Shown here: one piece after another, positions 31,009-41,240 of the stretch
How the letters are laid out: every line of letters starts with the position of its first letter
Position numbering within the stretch: position 1 is the stretch's first letter
Source: Symbiodinium natans
Taxonomy: Eukaryota; Sar; Dinophyceae; Suessiales; Symbiodiniaceae
Direction of reading: 5' to 3'
DNA: 64,000 nt
Assembly (NCBI GenBank): GCA_905221605.1
Contig: CAJNDS010002267.1
Location: forward strand, 285,001 to 349,000
The notes under the pieces: model-generated
Told to the model about the DNA's origin: nothing
What the model saw: the letters and a program-made list of their open reading frames with translations, nothing else
Database searches by the model: none
Translations under genes and position numbers: made by a program

Positions 31009-31235
31009 AGATGCTGTGACGGTGAGGTTTAGGAACACGCTCGAAAGCTTCGTGAGGTGCGAAGAGCAGCTTTGGCCCGATTGCGGAGGGCCATCTAACA
31101 CTTTTCTCCCACCCCACGCCGTCCAAGGCGGCACCTATTCCTTTTAGGGTTTAGGCCTAAACTCAGACAACAATTCACTTCTAAAAACGAATTCAGTTTC
31201 ATGACGTTCGTTGGATCCGAGAGTCAAGAGGCAGT
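31009..31235. repeat. Dispersed repeat R1, copy 1
   Basis: About 90 percent identical by eye to 45126-45370: CTCGAAAGCTTCGTGAG, CCATCTAACACTTTTCTCCC, then CCTAAACTCAGACAACA. A short piece also lies at 31540-31572. A 1-bp indel between copies breaks any shared frame, so it is not a conserved exon. Confidence 0.85.
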
Positions 31236-31746
31236 TTCGGGGAGGTGCCAGCAAGGTCTGGGGTTGGGCCAAGCAGAGGTTAGGGGCCAGGGCAGGGGGT
31301 GGGAAGGGGTCAGGGAGCCAGGGGGTGTCGTTCTGGTACCGGGCCCATCGTGGGCGAGCGACCTGGGTCGGCTTGTGCCATCCAGGTCGAAGGGCTTACG
31401 CGCCGCCCCCCAACGTAGGGGGGTGGCCTGGGCCCTGAGTTTACGGCTTAGGGTTTAGGGGTTTTTTCTGGGTTTAGGGTTCACGGTTTAAGATTTGGGG
31501 TTCAGAGTGTAGGGTGTAGGGTTTAGGGTTTATTGTTAGGCTTTGGAACAAGCTCGAAAGCTTCGTGAGGCGCTAAGCCCCAAAGCCCCAAAGCCCTGAA
31601 CCCTGAACCCTGAACCCTGAACCCTAAACCCTAAACCCTAAACCCTAAACCCTAAACCCTAAACCCTAAACCCTAAACCCTAAACCCTACACCCTAAACC
31701 CTAAACCCTAAACCCTAAACCCTAAACCCTAAACCCTAAACCCTAC

Positions 31747-31842
31747 GCCAAGAACCTCCATGGTTGGCTGCGAGTCTGCACACCTGGCTGCAATCCTGGG
31801 CGTGCGGAGCCAGGCTTCGAGCTTTCCTACGGTTGGGTCTAC
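31747..31842 (-). CDS. Putative minus-strand exon (32 codons)
   Basis: VDPTVGKLEAWLRTPRIAAR then CADSQPTMEVLG. Acceptor CCTAAG|G, donor GGC|GTAGGG, phase 0 on both sides. Strongly protein-like. Family unknown. Confidence 0.55.
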
Positions 31843-32015
31843 CTTAGGGTTTTGGGTTTAGGGTTTGGGGTTTAGGGTTTAGGATTTAGGGTTTGGGGTT
31901 TAGGGTTTGGGGTTTGGGGTTTAGGGTTTGGGGCTTTGGGTTCAGCGTCTAACTAGGGGTCAGGGTCCTAGTTGAGCCCTGAACCCCAAACCCTGCGGGG
32001 AGCGGACCCCCAGTT

Positions 32016-32105
32016 CTATGGGGTAGAAAGATCAGTGTCGTGGAGCTGTCTGCAAACCCCTAACACCACATCCTCAACACACACATCCCAGGCGTTTCGG
32101 GCCAA
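32016..32105 (-). CDS. Putative minus-strand exon or terminal exon
   Basis: LARNAWDVCVEDVVLGVCRQ then LHDTDLSTP and TAG. Acceptor GGGGGAG|T. GAT GTG|GTGTTA could be a donor instead. Family unknown. Confidence 0.45.
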   Translation of the reverse strand: MARNAWDVCVEDVVLGVCRQLHDTDLSTP

Positions 32106-32369
32106 CTCCCCAAAACACCGAACCCTAGATCAAACAAGAACCTAGTCCCACACCTCCCAGCCTGAACCTTCAACCCAACACTGACTGCACCAAACAAACT
32201 CCCCGAATGCCCTAAACAGCCCCTAAGCCCTAAACCCTAAACCCTAAACCCTAAACGCTAAACCCTAAACCCTAAACCCTAAAACCTAAAACCTAATGCA
32301 AACCGGGGGTCGATGCTGACGTAATTGCAGACGCCAGTAGAGACACTCAACCTGCCCACGTGTTCCCAC

Positions 32370-32400
32370 CTTGCATTGCAGAGAGAGCCCAGGTGTCGTT
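32370..32400 (-). CDS. Putative micro-exon
   Basis: NDTWALSAMQ plus G. Acceptor GAATTCACAG|A, donor G|GTGGGA. The plus strand has a 66-aa frame over the same bases with weaker splice evidence. Confidence 0.38.
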
Positions 32401-33300
32401 CTGTGAATTCATGTCCCTTTTAAGGGTCCCTTATGCGATACGGCACCCTTGGAAAAACAACCACCAGAAAGCACCCATGTTTCGAGAACTACCCCAAAAC
32501 TATCAACTTCAACTTGCACCCCCTAGACCGGTAGCCTCGGTCCTGCTAGCAAACCCTTGAGGCTAAGGGTGAGGGCTTGGGGGTTTAAGGTTTAGGGCTG
32601 AAAGCGGTTCAAAAACGGGTTTAGGGTTTGGGCGTTGAGGTTGCCTGAAGTATATAAGGTTAGGGTACCTTGGTGTGGGAGGGAGGGGGGGGGGGGTGGA
32701 GGGCCTCCCCAAAACCATTGTGCTTAACGGGAGTGTTGCAGAGGTTTGCAACTGAAGGGTCTGTTTGGGGGGGTGAAGCCCTAAACCCTAAACCCTAAAC
32801 CCTAAACCCTCAACCCTCAACCCTCAACCCTGAACCCTGAACCCTGAACCCCAACAATAACTGCACGCAGTTGCCCCCTGGTCCCTAAGTAGGTTCTAAG
32901 CAGACTTAAAATTGGGGAGCAGACCACCAAGTCCAAACCGCACAACCCGTAGACCTCTGTCCTGAACCATCGTCCTGAACCTCGAAACCCTCAACCCTGG
33001 ACCCCAAGAACACCCTGAACCCCCTAAACCCTAAACCCTTCAACCCTTCAACCCTCAACCCGAAACCCTAAAGCGCTCAAGGGAAGGAACTCTGCCCAGA
33101 TTGCAGGCAAGCAGAGCGAACTGTTGGAGCCGTCCTCAATGTCGGCATGCGGCATGGGCGTTGTGGGCTTTGGATTTAAGACCTCGTAAAGGCTTAGAGT
33201 TTGAACATTTAGGGTTTAGGGTCTAGGGCTTAGAGTTTGAAAATTTAGGGTTTAGGGTTTAGGGTTTAGGGTGTAGGGTTTAGGTTTAGGGTTTAGGGTT

Positions 33301-33362
33301 TAGGGCTTAGGGCTTAGGGCTTAGGGCTTAGGGCTTAGGGCTTAGGGCTTAGGGCTTAGGCT
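33301..33362 (+). repeat. TTAGGGC variant array
   Basis: About eight CTTAGGG units within TTTAGGG. The same variant block occurs at 40567-40625. Confidence 0.88.
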
Positions 33363-33479
33363 TAGGCTTAGTCTTAGGGCTTAGGGCTAGGGTTTAGGGT
33401 TTAGGGTTTAGGGTTTAGGGTTTAGGGTTTAAGGGTTTAGGGTTTAGGGTTTAGGGTTTTTAGGGTTTAGGGTTTAGGG

Positions 33480-33577
33480 TTTAGGGTTTAGGGTTTAGGG
33501 TTTAGGGTTTAGGGTTTAGGGTTTAGGGTTTAGGGTTTAGGGTTTAGGGTTTAGGGTTTAGGGTTTAGGGTTTAGGG
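33480..33577 (+). repeat. TTTAGGG array
   Basis: About 14 perfect units, then a GC-rich island (33578-33720) open in several frames and not assigned. Confidence 0.93.
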
Positions 33578-33777
33578 TCTGGCGCAGAGCCACGTCTGGG
33601 CTTGGCTGCCCAGAAAGGAGCCGCCCTGGCTGAGGGTCGCGGCCAGCCGAGTGGCGACTCGCGACGCTGGTCTGCTCCTCCAGCACGTACAGCGTCCATT
33701 CCATTTGGTTTCCGCCGAAACCCTAAACCCTAAACCCTGAACCCTAAACCCAAAACCCAAAACCCTAAACCCTAAAC

Positions 33778-33889
33778 GAGCTGGAGACCAGGTTTGATGA
33801 TCTGGGGCTTGTAATGCTGGCAGGAACCACCGGCAGGAAAGAAATCAACGTTGTTGAGGCAGCTCAGCAGGGGTGCGGCTGAGCCTGTG
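33778..33889 (-). CDS. Putative minus-strand exon, strand not certain
   Basis: Contains NNVDFFPAGGSCQHYKPQII and KPGLQL. Acceptor GTTGAG|C, donor CTC|GTTTAG. The plus strand also carries a 34-codon frame to a TGA (ELETRFDDLGLVMLAGTTGR). Minus is preferred for its donor and its neighbours. Confidence 0.4.
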
Positions 33890-34633
33890 CTCAACCTTTC
33901 TATCAGAGGGTGGTGGGCAGGCTTAAGGGATTAGGGTCTGGGCTTCTTAGGTTTTCAGGCTTTTGGGGGGAGGAGGGGAGGGTTCATGTAAGGTGTATGT
34001 CGGGCTTATGCAGGGTTCAGGGTTAGGCTCCAGGATAGGAGGGGGGATGTGGGGTGAAGGGTTTTGGGTCTTGGGGTTTCCCTATGTTTCCCTGCGTGCC
34101 GTGGGTCTTTTGGCAATTGGAGCAAGGCTCCTGTCCAGGAATGCAACCCGAATTAAACCTCAACTCCTAAAGCCCTTGAAGCCTTTGCAGGCCCAGCCAG
34201 AGACCTGACCCCCTAAACCCCCCAAAGCTCTACAAATTAGACAGAATCCTGCTGCCCTACCAATGCCTAGATAGGTGCAGAACCCTAAAAATCCCCAAGC
34301 CCCAACATCCCATAAAGCCCCTAAACCCTAAACCCTAAACCCAAAACCCTAAACCCTAAACCCCGAAAGTCCATGCTCTTGGGACTTCCTGGCTTTCGCT
34401 GTGCTCGGGGATAGCAGCAAAAATATGTTAGCCCGAGATGCTAAAAAGCCAGTTCGTAGATTCTCGACCTTGAGCCCTAATTAAACCCCAAACGCTAACC
34501 GCTAAACCTCTAGACCCCTAAACCCCTGAACCCCAAACCCCTAAACCCCAACCCCTAAACCCCAAACCCCCTACACCCTAAACCCTAAACCCTGAGAAAC
34601 CCTAAACCCTAAACCCCATAAACCCTAGACCAA

Positions 34634-34740
34634 AAGAGCCCGTAAAGCGGGGCAGAGGTTCTGCTTCGCAGTGGAAGGTCGCCAAACGAGACACTCCGTA
34701 CCTCGCGCTGCTCAAGGGCTCGTCTAGGGTGGAGGGTGGG
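34634..34740 (-). CDS. Putative minus-strand exon island
   Basis: Open as LDEPLSSARYGVSRLATFHC and EAEPLPRFTGSF after CACCCTAG|A. A second minus frame is also open. Exact ends not fixed. Confidence 0.3.
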
Positions 34741-35026
34741 TTTAGGGTTTAGGGTTTGGGGTTTAGGGTTTAGGGTTTAGGAATCTAATTTCGGGTTTAG
34801 GGTTTCATTTAGGGTGTAGGGTTGTTAAGCCCTAGGGTGGCACCCCCCCCTTCCCCCCCCCCCCCAAAGTTTTAACTAACCTGAAGCCCCCCAACTGTCA
34901 CCGGTGGAAGCCCTAAACCCCTCAACCCTTGCAGCAGTCCAACGCCCTGAGACTCAGTTCTCAGATCCCTAGCACCTAAACCCTAAACCCCAAACCCTAA
35001 ACCCTAAACCCTAAACCCGGTGACAC

Positions 35027-35068
35027 CTTGGGCGGAGTCATTCAAGGACAAGTCCCAGTGATTGGCAG
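35027..35068 (-). CDS. Putative small minus-strand exon
   Basis: ANHWDLSLNDSAQ between acceptor TGCTTAAG|C and donor G|GTGTCA. Family unknown. Confidence 0.42.
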
Positions 35069-35432
35069 CTTAAGCATCAGGGTTCAGAGTTTAGGGGTTT
35101 AGGGTTTAAGGTTTTTTAGGGTTCAGGGTTTAGGGTTTAATTAGGGTTTAGGGGTTACATAGGCTGAAGGCTCAGGATTCCGGGTTTGAGGGTTTAGGGC
35201 GAAGGCTTTAGGGGGGTTCGGGTTTAGGGAGTTTGGGTTTAGCTTCGGGTTTATAGGCGTCAGGGGGTTGAGAGGTTCTCTTCGGGCTCTCAGAGCATGT
35301 AGATGAACTCCCTTGGGATGCTAAGCCTGCGAAGCCTCCAGGCCATAAACGCTCAGCATTAGGATTTAGGGTTCGGGATTTAGGATCTCGGGTTTTGGGT
35401 TCAGGGTTTAGGGCTTAGGGTGACTGGTTGGC

Positions 35433-35498
35433 AAGTTGCTCCATCTGGCCCGACTGGAGCACGTAGGCATGGGAGCACTTCGTGTGCGGCAGGAAAAC
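35433..35498 (-). CDS. Putative minus-strand exon
   Basis: VFLPHTKCSHAYVLQSGQME then QL. Acceptor GAAGCTCTCAG|G. GC donor CTT|GCCAAC or further. An overlapping frame is also open to the right. It sits 33 bp from an M5 element. Confidence 0.42.
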
Positions 35499-35530
35499 CT
35501 GAGAGCTTCTGCTCGAAGTTCTTCAGGACC

Positions 35531-35656
35531 CTACTTGGAGGTTCATGGGTACTTTTTACCCCAGCTACGAGTCCACTTATAACCTACTTAGGGGACTTAG
35601 GGGGCTTATAAGTGCAGTTATAATTGGGGTCACAAGTACCCTGAGCCTCCAAGTGG
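35531..35656. mobile_element. M5-family inverted-repeat element
   Basis: CTACTTGGAGGTTCATGGGT at the left, complement of CCACTTGGAGGCTCAGGGT at the right, 126 bp. Inner GCTTATAAGTGCAGTTATAA is the inverted form of the 13458 copy. Confidence 0.8.
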
Positions 35657-35699
35657 AGCTTGTAGAAATTGTGTAGGGTTTGGGCCGCAATAACGTTTT

Positions 35700-36110
35700 G
35701 AGCGAAACGTTTCGACCGAAAGTGTTTGACCGAAATGTTTGACGATTCCTTGGTTTAGCACCGACTGTCGTGCTTTCCTTTTTGTTTTTTGGAGGGGCGC
35801 GGAGAGGGGCGGTGGGGTGGTGCGGAACCTTTGGGGCGGTGGCCTTGCAGGGCCTTTTGAAGCCTCCCAGGCTCGCGGGCGCTTTGTGGGCGGGGGGGGG
35901 GGGGGGGGGGGGCGGCTTCCCAAGGCCTTTGGGGGCTTTTCAAGGACTTTGTGTCCTCTTTTGGCCCAAAGGCGGGCGCTTTGGATTAGTTGGCTTCAGC
36001 TCGGCTTGTCAGCTGTTTAGACAACAGAACCCTTGGACTAGTTTACCCAAAATTGACGTCTCAGCTGTTTAGACAAACAACTTGGGAACTTCACAGCGCA
36101 CACAACTCTC
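35700..36110. other. GC-rich island with poly-G run
   Basis: A G-run of about 22 at 35890-35912 inside a G-rich stretch. TCAGCTGTTTAGACAA is repeated at 36007 and 36060. Several frames are open only because of composition. No exon trusted. Confidence 0.5.
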
Positions 36111-36129
36111 CCATGTCTTGGTCTTGAGG

Positions 36130-36265
36130 GTTGAGGGTTTAGGGTTTAGAGTTTAGGGTTTAGGGTTTAGGGTTCAGGGTTTAGGGTTTAGGGTTTAGGG
36201 TTTAGGGTTTAGGGTTTAGGGTTTAGGGTTTAGGGTTTAGGGTTTAGGGTTTAGGGTTTAGGGTA
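36130..36265 (+). repeat. TTTAGGG array
   Basis: Near-perfect units with single TTTAGAG and TTCAGGG variants. Confidence 0.92.
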
Positions 36266-36336
36266 GGCTTTTGGGGGGACTTTGGGGACCAACTCGAAAC
36301 CCTACACCCTTTCAAGCAGGAGTTGAGGTTGTGAAT

Positions 36337-36504
36337 CGGGATGCTCCCCCTAATGCTAACAGTCCTTCATAAGAATTATAATCGCGGGGGGAAATATAAG
36401 AATCCTATAATCCCTATTAAGGACTGCTAGTACATTGCTAAGAATTATAATAGGGGGTACGAACATCCCTAGTAAGGACTGTTCGTATAAGGGGGAACAT
36501 CCCA
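36337..36504. mobile_element. M2-family element, compound copy
   Basis: GGGATGCTCCCCCTAATGCT at the left, AAGGGGGAACATCCCAG at the right. The inside repeats the AGTCCTTCATAAGAATTATA/AAGGACTG module twice, which suggests one copy inserted in or fused to another. Confidence 0.75.
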
Positions 36505-37155
36505 GGTTGTGAAAGAGAGTCAAGCCTAGCCTAGGGTCTCGGGAGGAGATGCCCGACGGGACAGGTCTAAGGTTTAGGAATTTAGGGTTTTAGGAATTTA
36601 GGGTTTAGGGTTTAGGATGTAGGGTTTGAGGGTTGAGGGTTGAGGGTTTAGGGTGTAGGGTCTAGGGTTTAGGATGTAGGGTTTAGTTTAGGTTTGAGCA
36701 GGGTCTAAGAAGGCTTTTTAGTCAAGGGTTTTTTCTTAGGCTTGATGAGGCGTTACTGAAGGCTTTGGGCTTGAAGCTGCAGGCACCGAAGACCCGAACA
36801 CCCCCAAAAAAACAAGCCCAAAACGCCGAATCCGGCTTCAAGGCTACGTTTCTCATGTGGCCCTAAACCCTAAACCCAAAACCCTAAACCCTGAACCCTA
36901 AACCCTAAACCCTATACCCGAAACCCTGAGACCTTCCTGAGCCCCGGTCTCGAAACCGTACAGGTCACCTTCGGGGTTCCAGGGTTCCAGGGTTCAAGGC
37001 GTTTAGGGTTTCGGGTTCAGGGTTTAGGGTTTAGGGTTCAGGGTTTAAGGTTTCAGGGTTTCAGGGTTCAGGGTTTCAGGGCTTCGGAACCCTCCCTAAA
37101 CCCTAAAACCTAAACCCTAAACCCTAAACCCTAAACCCTAAACCCCCGGAATCGC

Positions 37156-37233
37156 CCCGTGGGCATTTTCCAATCTGGGGAGCATCCTGGCCCAGCTTGC
37201 AGACATGCTCGCGCATGCTGTGGTGGCAAATGC
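37156..37233 (-). CDS. Channel B exon (tentative): end of CNBD
   Basis: AFATTACASMSASWARMLPR then LENAHG. Position and the WAR-LPRLE ending resemble the C-helix region after a CNBD. The plus strand and another minus frame are open too, so this rests on position. Confidence 0.35.
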
Positions 37234-37439
37234 CTCCGAGGGGGGGTTTAGGGTTTAGGGTTTAGGGTTTAGGGTTTGGGGTTTGGGGTTTAGGGTTTAG
37301 GGTTTAGGGTTTAGGGTTTAGGGTTGAGGGTTTAGGGTTTAGGGTTTAGGGTTTAGGGTTTAGGGTTTAGGGTTCAGGGCTTAGGGTTTAGGGGTTAGGG
37401 TTTGGGGTTTGCCCTACACCCGCACAGTACACCAGACAC

Positions 37440-37502
37440 GCCTAGAAGGACAGCATCATAGATCCCCTGCCGAACTAGATCGGGCAATGTGGACAGCGTC
37501 TT
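37440..37502 (-). CDS. Putative minus-strand exon inside the channel B 3' part
   Basis: KTLSTLPDLVRQGIYDAVLL then G. Acceptor AGAATAG|A, donor GGC|GTGTCT. Role not recognised. Confidence 0.4.
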
Positions 37503-37691
37503 CTATTCTTCTCCAGGAAAAAACCCTAAACCCTAAACCCTAAACCCTCGACCCTAATTAGCCTTGGCCCCTGTACTAACTGCAATGGTCATGCCGTAGG
37601 CTTAGGATCTTACTAGTGGTACCCTTTTGCCCCTTCCTGCTAGTCGCTTTAGTGGTAGGGCTTTGGGGCCCAGGTCTTTAAGGTTTAGGGC

Positions 37692-37733
37692 CCAGCAAGA
37701 CATGCTGCAGGCCCCAAACCGAGTCAGCTGACA
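37692..37733 (-). CDS. Putative minus-strand exon, maybe CNBD
   Basis: SADSVWGLQHVLL. Acceptor CTACCCACAG|T. It could match the conserved SE--LW--W-H-G region of dinoflagellate CNBDs, but similarity is weak. Confidence 0.33.
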
Positions 37734-37985
37734 CTGTGGGTAGACTTGACAGCACTTCCCCCCACAAACCCTTAAACCCTGAACCCTGAACCCTCAACCC
37801 TATCCCCTAAACCCTAGACCCCAGACCCTAAACCCTAAACCCTACACCCTAAACCCTAAACCCTAAACCCTAAACCCTAAACACCCTAAACACCCTAAAC
37901 CCTAAACCCTAAACCCTAAACCCTAAACCCTAAACCCTAAACCCTAAACCCTAAACCCAACCCTAAACACACAAGGCTGCAAAGC

Positions 37986-38030
37986 CAAGCGGCCGATGAA
38001 GAACATGGGGTCCTTCGCAGGGGGGCGACG
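37986..38030 (-). CDS. Channel B exon (tentative): CNBD core
   Basis: RRPPAKDPMFFIGRL. The D-x-MFFI-G pattern is typical of the beta-roll of cyclic-nucleotide-binding domains. Acceptor AATTTTAG|C, GC donor TTG|GCTTTG. Confidence 0.45.
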
Positions 38031-38251
38031 CTAAAATTGCAAAGAGCTGGCTTTTTCGGTTCAGGGTTTAGGGTTTAGGGCTAGGGTTTAGGGTTATTGA
38101 GTAATAGAGGGTTTAGGGTTGTTCAGGGCTTAGGTTTCTTTCGGGCTTAGGGTTCTCTAGGGTTGAGGTTCTTTTCGAGGTTAGGGTTTAGAGTTTAAGG
38201 ATACCAGGGTTTAGGGTTTAGAGCTAGGGCTTATACCCCGAAACTCTGCAG

Positions 38252-38347
38252 GTTACACGGATTAAGAACGCCCTACAACCTGTGGCAAAGCTCCGAACAA
38301 ATCGGGAAGCGGGAACCCAGGAAAAAATCAAGATGGAAGACATGTAA
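38252..38347 (+). CDS. Candidate plus-strand terminal exon
   Basis: Acceptor AACTCTGCAG|G, 31 codons (LRTNREAGTQEKIKMEDM at the end) and TAA. The minus strand is open as well. It lies in a presumed channel B intron. Function unknown. Confidence 0.33.
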   Translation, partial: VTRIKNALQPVAKLRTNREAGTQEKIKMEDM

Positions 38348-38386
38348 CTAATACCTGGTGTTCATTACATGTAAACTTTCTTTATG

Positions 38387-38717
38387 CTAGACCTAAGAGT
38401 AGCCCAACAATCAAGAAGGTGCCCTTCTTTTTGGTTTGAAGCGGTTTATAAGTGAAACTCAACACGAAAACATGAAAGAAATAACAAAAACAATAATAAT
38501 AAGAAGAATAGTACAAAAAATAATAATAATAATAATAATACAATAGTAAGAAAAACAATCATAATAACAATAACAATAAACATATAATAATAATCATCAT
38601 CATCATAATCATAATCATAATCATAATAAAAAAATTAAGAATAATAATAAGAATAATAATAATAACAGTAATACTCATAATACTGAAAGGAGGACAGGGC
38701 CTACTCTGGGTCCTGGT
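38387..38717. mobile_element. M1-family element swollen by an AAT microsatellite
   Basis: CTAGACCTAAGAGTAGCCC at the left and GGCCTACTCTGGGTCCTGG at the right match M1 ends. Between them are about 200 bp of AAT/ATC-type trinucleotide repeats (38480-38680). Confidence 0.7.
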
Positions 38718-38875
38718 ATCTTGGCCCGTCTGTACTATGATGGTCTTGGTTCCTGTATTACCGAGTCACAGCCCTAAACCCTAAACCCTAAACCCTAACC
38801 TCTAACCCCTAAACCCTAAACCCTAAACCCTAAACCCTAAAACCTAAAACCTAAACCCTAAACCAACACACCAAC

Positions 38876-38923
38876 CTTCCAAGCCTTGAGAGCACCAACA
38901 CCTCCTCTGAGCTTTCGTCCCTG
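38876..38923 (-). CDS. Putative minus-strand exon
   Basis: QGRKLRGGVGALKAWK, donor AAG|GTTGGT; the frame is open upstream as RFME. Acceptor TTCATGGAG|C. Position is between C-linker and CNBD exons of B; identity unproven. Confidence 0.4.
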
Positions 38924-39504
38924 CTCCATGAACCGTTTAGGGTTCAGGGTTTAGGGTTCAGGGTTTGGGGTGTGGGTTTAGGGTTCAGTGTTTGCATAGG
39001 GCTTCGGGTTCAGGGTTTAGGAGTATAGGGTGCAAAGTTGCAAGATTGGAAGCCCTTTTGACGTAGTCAGTAGGGTTAGTAAGGTGAGTTGTGGGGATAA
39101 GAGGCTTTCTAGGGGATACTAAGTAGGGTTTAGGGTTTCGGGTTTAGGGCCTAAACCCTAAACCCTGAACCCTGAACCCTAAAACCTGAGAAAGGGATAT
39201 GGGCTTCCTGCGCATTGCCCGCAGACCGTAGGCCCGGTTTAGGGTTTAGGGTGTAGGGTTTCGGGTTTCGGGTTTAGGGTTTAGGGTTTCGGGTTTAGGG
39301 GTCTTTACCACCTACTCTCGTCAGTACATTTAGTAGCACTATAAAAGATTGTTACCTACTCTGATCAGGAATATTAGCAACCCTAAACCCTAAACAAGAA
39401 TCCCTAAACCCGAAACCCTAAACCAAGGGCTTCCCAAAGTACCCTAAACCCTAAACCCTAAACCCTAAACCCTGTTGAGGTCCTCGTGGTGCTTCCGAGA
39501 GGGC

Positions 39505-39551
39505 CAGATGTGCACTTGCATCAGAGTGCTCATGAACATCTCCGCATGGAG
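39505..39551 (-). CDS. Channel B exon: C-linker to CNBD
   Basis: LHAEMFMSTLMQVHI plus TG. Acceptor AAGATTCAG|C. LH-E-F---L--H matches the last C-linker helices before a CNBD (L--ELH-E-----L--HP-F). Phase 0 joins to exon 40474-40515. Confidence 0.68.
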
Positions 39552-40473
39552 CTGAATCTTGAATCCTAAGAGTTTAGGGTTTAGGGTTTAGGGTTTCGGG
39601 TTTAGGGTTTAGGGTTTCGGGTTTAGGGTTTTGGGGTTTTTAGGGGGTTTTGGGTTGAGGGTCGTGAAGTTGAGGGCCGCTTTTGGTCTGGGCTTCAGGG
39701 CTGCTCGGGGGCCCAAACTTACGACGAGAAGGTTCGGCGTGGGGGCCTCTGACATGTGGGAACCAGGACCGACTGACCTGGGTCTGGATCTAGTGTTTAG
39801 GGTTTAGGGTCTAGGGTCTAGGGTCTAGGGTTTAGGGTGTAGGGTCTAGGGTCTAGGGTCTAGTTTAAGGCTTAAGGCTTAAGGCACAGCTTCAACAGCT
39901 GTTGGAAGCCCGCCTGGAAAGGCAAAAAAAGCGCCCCTTGACTAATCTAACCTGTGCACTATGGGGTTTCTCAAACCAGGTGTAGCCTTTGAGGTGGGGG
40001 GGGGGGGGGTCCGAGAGCCAGAACTATCGTACTTTGGGGTGCATGTAGGTAAGGGGTACCCATCTCTTAGGAAATGCCCCATGCCCAGAACCCTGAACCT
40101 GAGACCAATTTTCCGAAATTCCGGGTACCTTATTGGGGTCCTGAGTATGAGGGAATCCTACTATAGCGGGCCCTTTTGTTCGTAAACCCCCTTATCTTTC
40201 GTTAAAGTGCAAACAATCCAGGTCTGAACTCTAACAGAACCTACAGCCCCAAGAACCCGAAAAGCCTGAGAGCCCTAGGGGCTTTTTAGGGTTTAGGGTT
40301 TAGGATTTAGGGTTCTCGAAATAAGCCTAAACCCTAAACCCTGAACCCTAAACCCTAAACCCTAAACCCTACACCCTAATCAAACCCTAAACCAAACCCT
40401 AAACCCTAAACCCTAAAGCGCTTCAGCGCTTTGGGGTTGTAGGTGTTCGGCCCTCCGTCCAATCCCTTCCGGC

Positions 40474-40515
40474 GAAGTCACTCTCTGGGATGCTGCGCAT
40501 CAGCGTCACGTCATC
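40474..40515 (-). CDS. Channel B exon: C-linker
   Basis: DDVTLMRSIPESDF. Acceptor AACCAAAG|G, GC donor TTC|GCCGG. The acidic D-V-L---LP-S pattern precedes the LH-E helix in C-linkers. The frame is open further, so the donor is chosen by family fit and phase. Confidence 0.62.
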
Positions 40516-40566
40516 CTTTGGTTTAGGGTTTAGGGTTTAGGGTTTAGGGTTTAGGGTTTAGGGTTT

Positions 40567-40625
40567 CGGGCTTAGGGCTTAGGGCTTAGGGCTTAGGGCT
40601 TAGGGCTTAGGGCTTAGGGCTTAGG
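40567..40625 (+). repeat. TTAGGGC variant array
   Basis: About eight CTTAGGG units after six TTTAGGG units. Confidence 0.88.
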
Positions 40626-40843
40626 GTTTAGGTAGGGTTTCGGGCTCAGGGGCCTTACACAGTTTTAGAGCCTTCATACCTTCATAACGCTGATTGCAGC
40701 GAGGGCCCCCCCTGCACGGACGGTTGAAGGTTTGCCGTTTCTTACGGTAGCTGATGCCCCCCCAAAAGCCATAAAACCTGGAATGCCCTTGATGTAATGT
40801 CCTACAAACGACCTTGACATCAACCCCCCCCCTCTCCCGCTAC

Positions 40844-40883
40844 AGTCAGCTCGTTCTTGCTCAGGAGGCTTAGAGGGTGTTCG
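40844..40883 (-). CDS. Channel B exon (tentative): C-linker
   Basis: C then EHPLSLLSKNELT. Acceptor TTACGTGCGCAG|C, donor ACT|GTAGCG. Phase 0 end joins to 40515. Helical and in the right order. Confidence 0.48.
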
Positions 40884-40956
40884 CTGCGCACGTAAGAAAG
40901 TTTGGAGTTTAGACGCCCCAAACCCAAGGCGATCCCTCTAAGTAAGCCCCTTTATC

Positions 40957-41095
40957 CTACCGCGCACACCAGTAAGATTTAGGGTCTGGGGCGTTGTTGT
41001 GTTTAGGGTCCCGCATGAACTCTGGGGCTTGCGCGGCTGTGTGTTGTAAGGCATGGGGGTTTGAGTTGAAGCTCACGTGCAAGAACAACCCTACG
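40957..41095 (-). CDS. Open minus frame of 40-plus codons to a stop, unassigned
   Basis: Contains SFNSNPHALQHTAAQAPEFM and RDPKHNNAPDPKSYW, then a stop at about 40957. No clear acceptor. It may be intron read-through within channel B. Confidence 0.25.
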
Positions 41096-41164
41096 TCCCA
41101 AGCTCCGAGGTCGACCCTAAACCCTAAACCCTAAACCCTAAACGCCTTTAGATTCCCCCCACCC

Positions 41165-41240
41165 CCCACCCCCCGGCCTCCTGCAGCCGAATCTTCACAA
41201 GGCCATCGGCACGAATCCTTGGGTCGAGGTGCGTTGCCCT
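41165..41240 (-). CDS. Putative minus-strand exon, maybe C-linker
   Basis: ATHLDPRIRADGLVKIRLQE then AGG, up to GG|GTGGGG. It lies between C-linker exons but the phase to 41687 is unresolved. Another frame is open. Confidence 0.33.
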
